64,000 bases of DNA from a bacterium 1XD42-1 (GTDB lineage Bacteria; Bacillota; Clostridia; Oscillospirales; Ruminococcaceae), in NCBI GenBank assembly GCA_003612625.1, contig RAZJ01000003.1:62001-126000 (forward strand), in the 5' to 3' direction. The position numbers were made by a program, and so were the translations under genes. Every line of letters begins with the position of its first letter. Within the stretch, counting starts at the first letter, position 1. The notes beneath the pieces were generated by a model that did not search any database, was not told where the DNA came from, and saw only the letters and a program-made list of their open reading frames with translations. Positions 63,029 to 64,000 of this stretch are shown in pieces.

Positions 63029-64000
63029 TTGGCAAATTACTTTGGCGCAGAGTGCCCAGCCTGCGGCAAAACATTTCATGAAAATGATGATATTGTAGTA
63101 TGCCCTATTTGCGGGGCACCCCATCATCGTGCCTGTTACCAGCAATCTGGTAAATGTACATTTGATCATTTACATGCACAAGGGTATATGTGGGAACCTC
63201 CTCAGCCCCAGCAGCAAGATCCGGAAACAGACTTTCAGAAAGACAATGAAGGGAAAATCTGCCCAACCTGCGGGACAGCGGTTGCTCCTGGGACGATTTT
63301 CTGTTGGAAATGCGGGACGCCTTTAGGGGAAAATAATATGTCCCATAAAATGGCTGCTGCTTATTATACGATGGCCTTTGGGGGCGTTTCTCCGGAAGAA
63401 GATATTTTAGGGGTCAGTGCAAGAGATTTAGCCCTTTATGTAGGACAGGGTTCCCATTATTTTCTCCCCCGCTTCCGTGATTTAGCGGCAGGAAAGCCTT
63501 TTGCTATTAACCTTCCCGCTTTGCTGAATTTTTTTTACTTCTTCTACCGTAAAATGTATGTAATAGGAGCCGCATTACTGGGCCTTTATGCAATTACTTT
63601 AATTCCTTCTTTTGTGATAGCTTCTGAGATGGTTTCTTATTTGGCAGCCCATTTCAATGAATTTATTTCCACAATGGATTTGGCCAGTGTGATGTCAAAT
63701 TTTCAGCCCCAGAAAAATCTTTGGGCTGTATCCCTGCTCCCTTATATGCGGTATATTATTACGGCTGTTTCCATTTGTTTATCCCTGTTTGGGAACCGGA
63801 TGTATCTGTACAGTGCTGTACACCATATTAAAAAAATCCATCTCCGCTGTGAACAATCTCCTGAGGGCTTTAACGACCATGTTTATACAGAAATGCTGGC
63901 ACGGCGGGGGCATACCAGCTTTGGTATGGTTATTATTGTATTTGTTGGGATTGTTGCAGCATATTTTTTAATCTCTTTTCTGCTTATGCTCCCAAATATG
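63029..64000 (+). CDS. Prokaryotic RING-finger-like membrane protein (partial)
   Basis: Open to the window end; 324 residues visible. The N-terminal zinc module has Cys at 9, 12, 25, 28, 36 and 43 with His at 32-33 (ECPACGKTFHENDDIVVCPI), matching the prokaryotic RING family 1 pattern. A Pro/Gln linker leads to a zinc ribbon (Cys 78, 81, 92, 95). The rest holds several membrane helices (about 185-210, 240-265 and 300-324), as in DUF2628-like proteins. The start is TTG with an extended GAAGGTGAT site. Function is unknown; no ubiquitin-like gene is nearby. Confidence 0.78.
   Translation, partial: MANYFGAECPACGKTFHENDDIVVCPICGAPHHRACYQQSGKCTFDHLHAQGYMWEPPQPQQQDPETDFQKDNEGKICPTCGTAVAPGTIFCWKCGTPLGENNMSHKMAAAYYTMAFGGVSPEEDILGVSARDLALYVGQGSHYFLPRFRDLAAGKPFAINLPALLNFFYFFYRKMYVIGAALLGLYAITLIPSFVIASEMVSYLAAHFNEFISTMDLASVMSNFQPQKNLWAVSLLPYMRYIITAVSICLSLFGNRMYLYSAVHHIKKIHLRCEQSPEGFNDHVYTEMLARRGHTSFGMVIIVFVGIVAAYFLISFLLMLPNM

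Noticed and set aside
1-64000. CRISPR array, insertion sequence, prophage, integrase or toxin-antitoxin pair
   Set aside because: No regularly spaced repeats, transposase or recombinase motifs, or phage structural genes were seen; gene order is that of a stable core chromosome.

Overview
The window reads as a chromosomal core segment of an anaerobic, low-GC Gram-positive bacterium, most likely a gut member of Clostridia related to Oscillospiraceae/Ruminococcaceae. The basis is: PolC, HPr kinase, WhiA, SepF, DivIVA, YlmH and CwlD (Firmicutes proteins); the ferredoxin-linked indolepyruvate oxidoreductase; strong Shine-Dalgarno (SD) sites with many TTG starts; and an in-frame TGA in selD that indicates selenocysteine use. 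No rRNA, tRNA, CRISPR array, insertion sequence or prophage was seen. No stretch longer than 300 bases lacks a gene. The two longest gaps, 58480-58766 and 14189-14405, hold promoters and leaders.

Layout. 1-1698: hisZ and the start of hisG (cut by the window edge) with their own promoter. 1767-12317 (minus): the pyrH-frr-uppS-cdsA-dxr-rseP-ispG-polC operon, covering UMP kinase, ribosome recycling, isoprenoid (MEP) and lipid-carrier synthesis, the site-2 protease and the replicative polymerase. 12480-14188: rpsB-tsf with a structured leader and a terminator. 14406-16768: a PRC-barrel protein and a PadR/HAAS/DUF4097 envelope-response cassette. 16962-18329 (plus): an NSS-family sodium symporter. 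18379-23204: the TIGR03960/TIGR03936 radical-SAM pair, a HAD phosphatase, a RluD-type synthase and lspA. 23280-30398: ileS and the divIVA-ylmH-sepF-yggS-HlyD cell-division cluster, followed by hfq. 30521-37965: miaB-ricA-mutS-mutL-miaA (tRNA modification and mismatch repair). 38184-39692 (plus): an IMP dehydrogenase of unusual type. 39766-43868: paaK-iorA-iorB-ACT, for fermentation of aromatic 2-oxo acids. 43984-49296: GNAT, a small Cys-rich protein, radA, cwlD and a KdpE/KdpD-like two-component pair. 49410-50423 (plus): DAHP synthase. 50471-52913: selD as a selenoprotein, a PEBP-family protein and a DUF1835/DUF3658 protein. 52974-58479: hprK-PHP-glk-murB-rapZ-whiA, linking carbon regulation, glucose phosphorylation, wall precursor synthesis and division control. 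58767-59975 (plus): a membrane-anchored alpha/alpha-barrel repeat protein. 60013-62850: prfB followed by a class B penicillin-binding protein. 63029-64000 (plus): a RING-like zinc-finger membrane protein, cut by the window end.

Most of the window is conserved housekeeping, and I found no convincing new multigene system. The most rewarding points are the selenocysteine-containing SelD that ordinary gene calling truncates, the structured hprK promoter/leader, the parabasalid-like IMP dehydrogenase, the probable CTG start of padR with repeated operator-like sites, palindromes at the cwlD, glk and hfq promoters, and the prokaryotic RING-finger protein at the right edge. All protein assignments come from reading motifs and remembered families; no database search was run.
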